A stretch of 14,515 bases of DNA. It comes from Metabacillus rhizolycopersici. GTDB lineage: Bacteria; Bacillota; Bacilli; Bacillales; Bacillaceae. The DNA lies in NCBI RefSeq assembly GCF_020075705.1, contig NZ_JAIQUM010000097.1, forward strand, positions 1 through 14,515, written 5' to 3'. Below, one piece after another: positions 14,410 to 14,515 of this stretch. The notes beneath the pieces were generated by a model, which did no database searches, was not told the origin of the DNA, and worked only from the letters and a program-made list of their open reading frames with translations. The first letter of the stretch is position 1, and every line of letters starts with the position of its first letter. The position numbers and the translations under genes were made by a program.

Positions 14410-14515
14410 CTTTGAACGATTTACAGGTATTTCCACGTGTATATAGTAATGAAAAGGAGTTGATCATCTACATATAGTAGGTAATCAACTTCTTTTTTTC
14501 TTTCAATGAACTTTT
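14410..14515. repeat. 106-bp terminal direct repeat, right copy
   Basis: Identical in all 106 bases to 1-106. Here the plus-strand frame that ends in the repeat can be followed upstream, staying open from about 14370 through TEKVFTLNDLQVF to a TAG at 14475-14477. The hairpin with a seven-T run follows (14454-14499). Confidence 0.9.

Noticed and set aside
1..14515. Plasmid or phage genome, suggested by the identical ends
   Set aside because: No replication initiator, partition, packaging or structural gene is present; the identical ends are better kept as an open question between a circular contig and a dispersed repeat.

Overview
The window looks like chromosomal DNA from a low-GC Gram-positive bacterium of the Bacillus group. 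Strong GGAGG-type ribosome binding sites, TTG starts, CcpA-type cre sites, A/T-flanked intrinsic terminators and families known from Bacillaceae (GntP permease, GntR/UTRA regulator, OFA-type MFS carrier) all point that way. No replication, phage structural or conjugation gene is visible.

Layout. Positions 1-1360 are a worn accessory region: a 106-bp sequence repeated exactly at the far end of the window, two small genes of 46 and 48 codons (152-292 minus, 973-1119 plus), and the remains of a phosphopantetheinyl transferase gene (471-713 minus). A single-pass membrane protein of unknown function follows (1358-2077 minus). The centre (2275-8660, all minus strand) is a catabolic gene cluster read in the order amidohydrolase/deacetylase, DgaE-like PLP ammonia lyase, DgaF-like aldolase, PfkB sugar kinase, GntP permease, BtpA-family protein. 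It ends in a strong terminator. A GntR/UTRA regulator gene (9093-9803 minus) lies just upstream. The right third holds a GNAT acetyltransferase, fragments of lost genes, an OFA-type MFS transporter (12059-13327 plus), a SUKH (SMI1/KNR4) immunity-type gene fragment and a small MazG-like pyrophosphohydrolase.

How the central genes fit together. The set resembles the D-glucosaminate (dga) route: ammonia elimination from a 2-amino-2-deoxy sugar acid, then cleavage of 2-keto-3-deoxy-6-phosphogluconate to pyruvate and glyceraldehyde 3-phosphate. Here a proton-symport permease plus a kinase replace the phosphotransferase system of the known dga operon, and a deacylase is added at the front. The inferred substrate is therefore an N-acylated (or O-acylated) amino sugar acid or related aldonate; this is inference. 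The operon promoter (TTTACT-17-TATTAT) is bracketed exactly by two identical 16-bp boxes, the probable operators of the GntR protein. Cre-like sites lie in the operon leader and before the permease.

Mobile traces. Two 209-bp direct repeats (8814-9022 and 10939-11147, six differences) flank the regulator and the GNAT gene. Each begins with five TTnTTGTC-like boxes phased at 20-21 bp, an arrangement like the transposase-binding end of a Mu/Tn7/IS21-type element. No intact transposase is present. The most interesting items are the variant sugar-acid operon with its two-box promoter and the phased-box repeats that make the regulator deletable by recombination.
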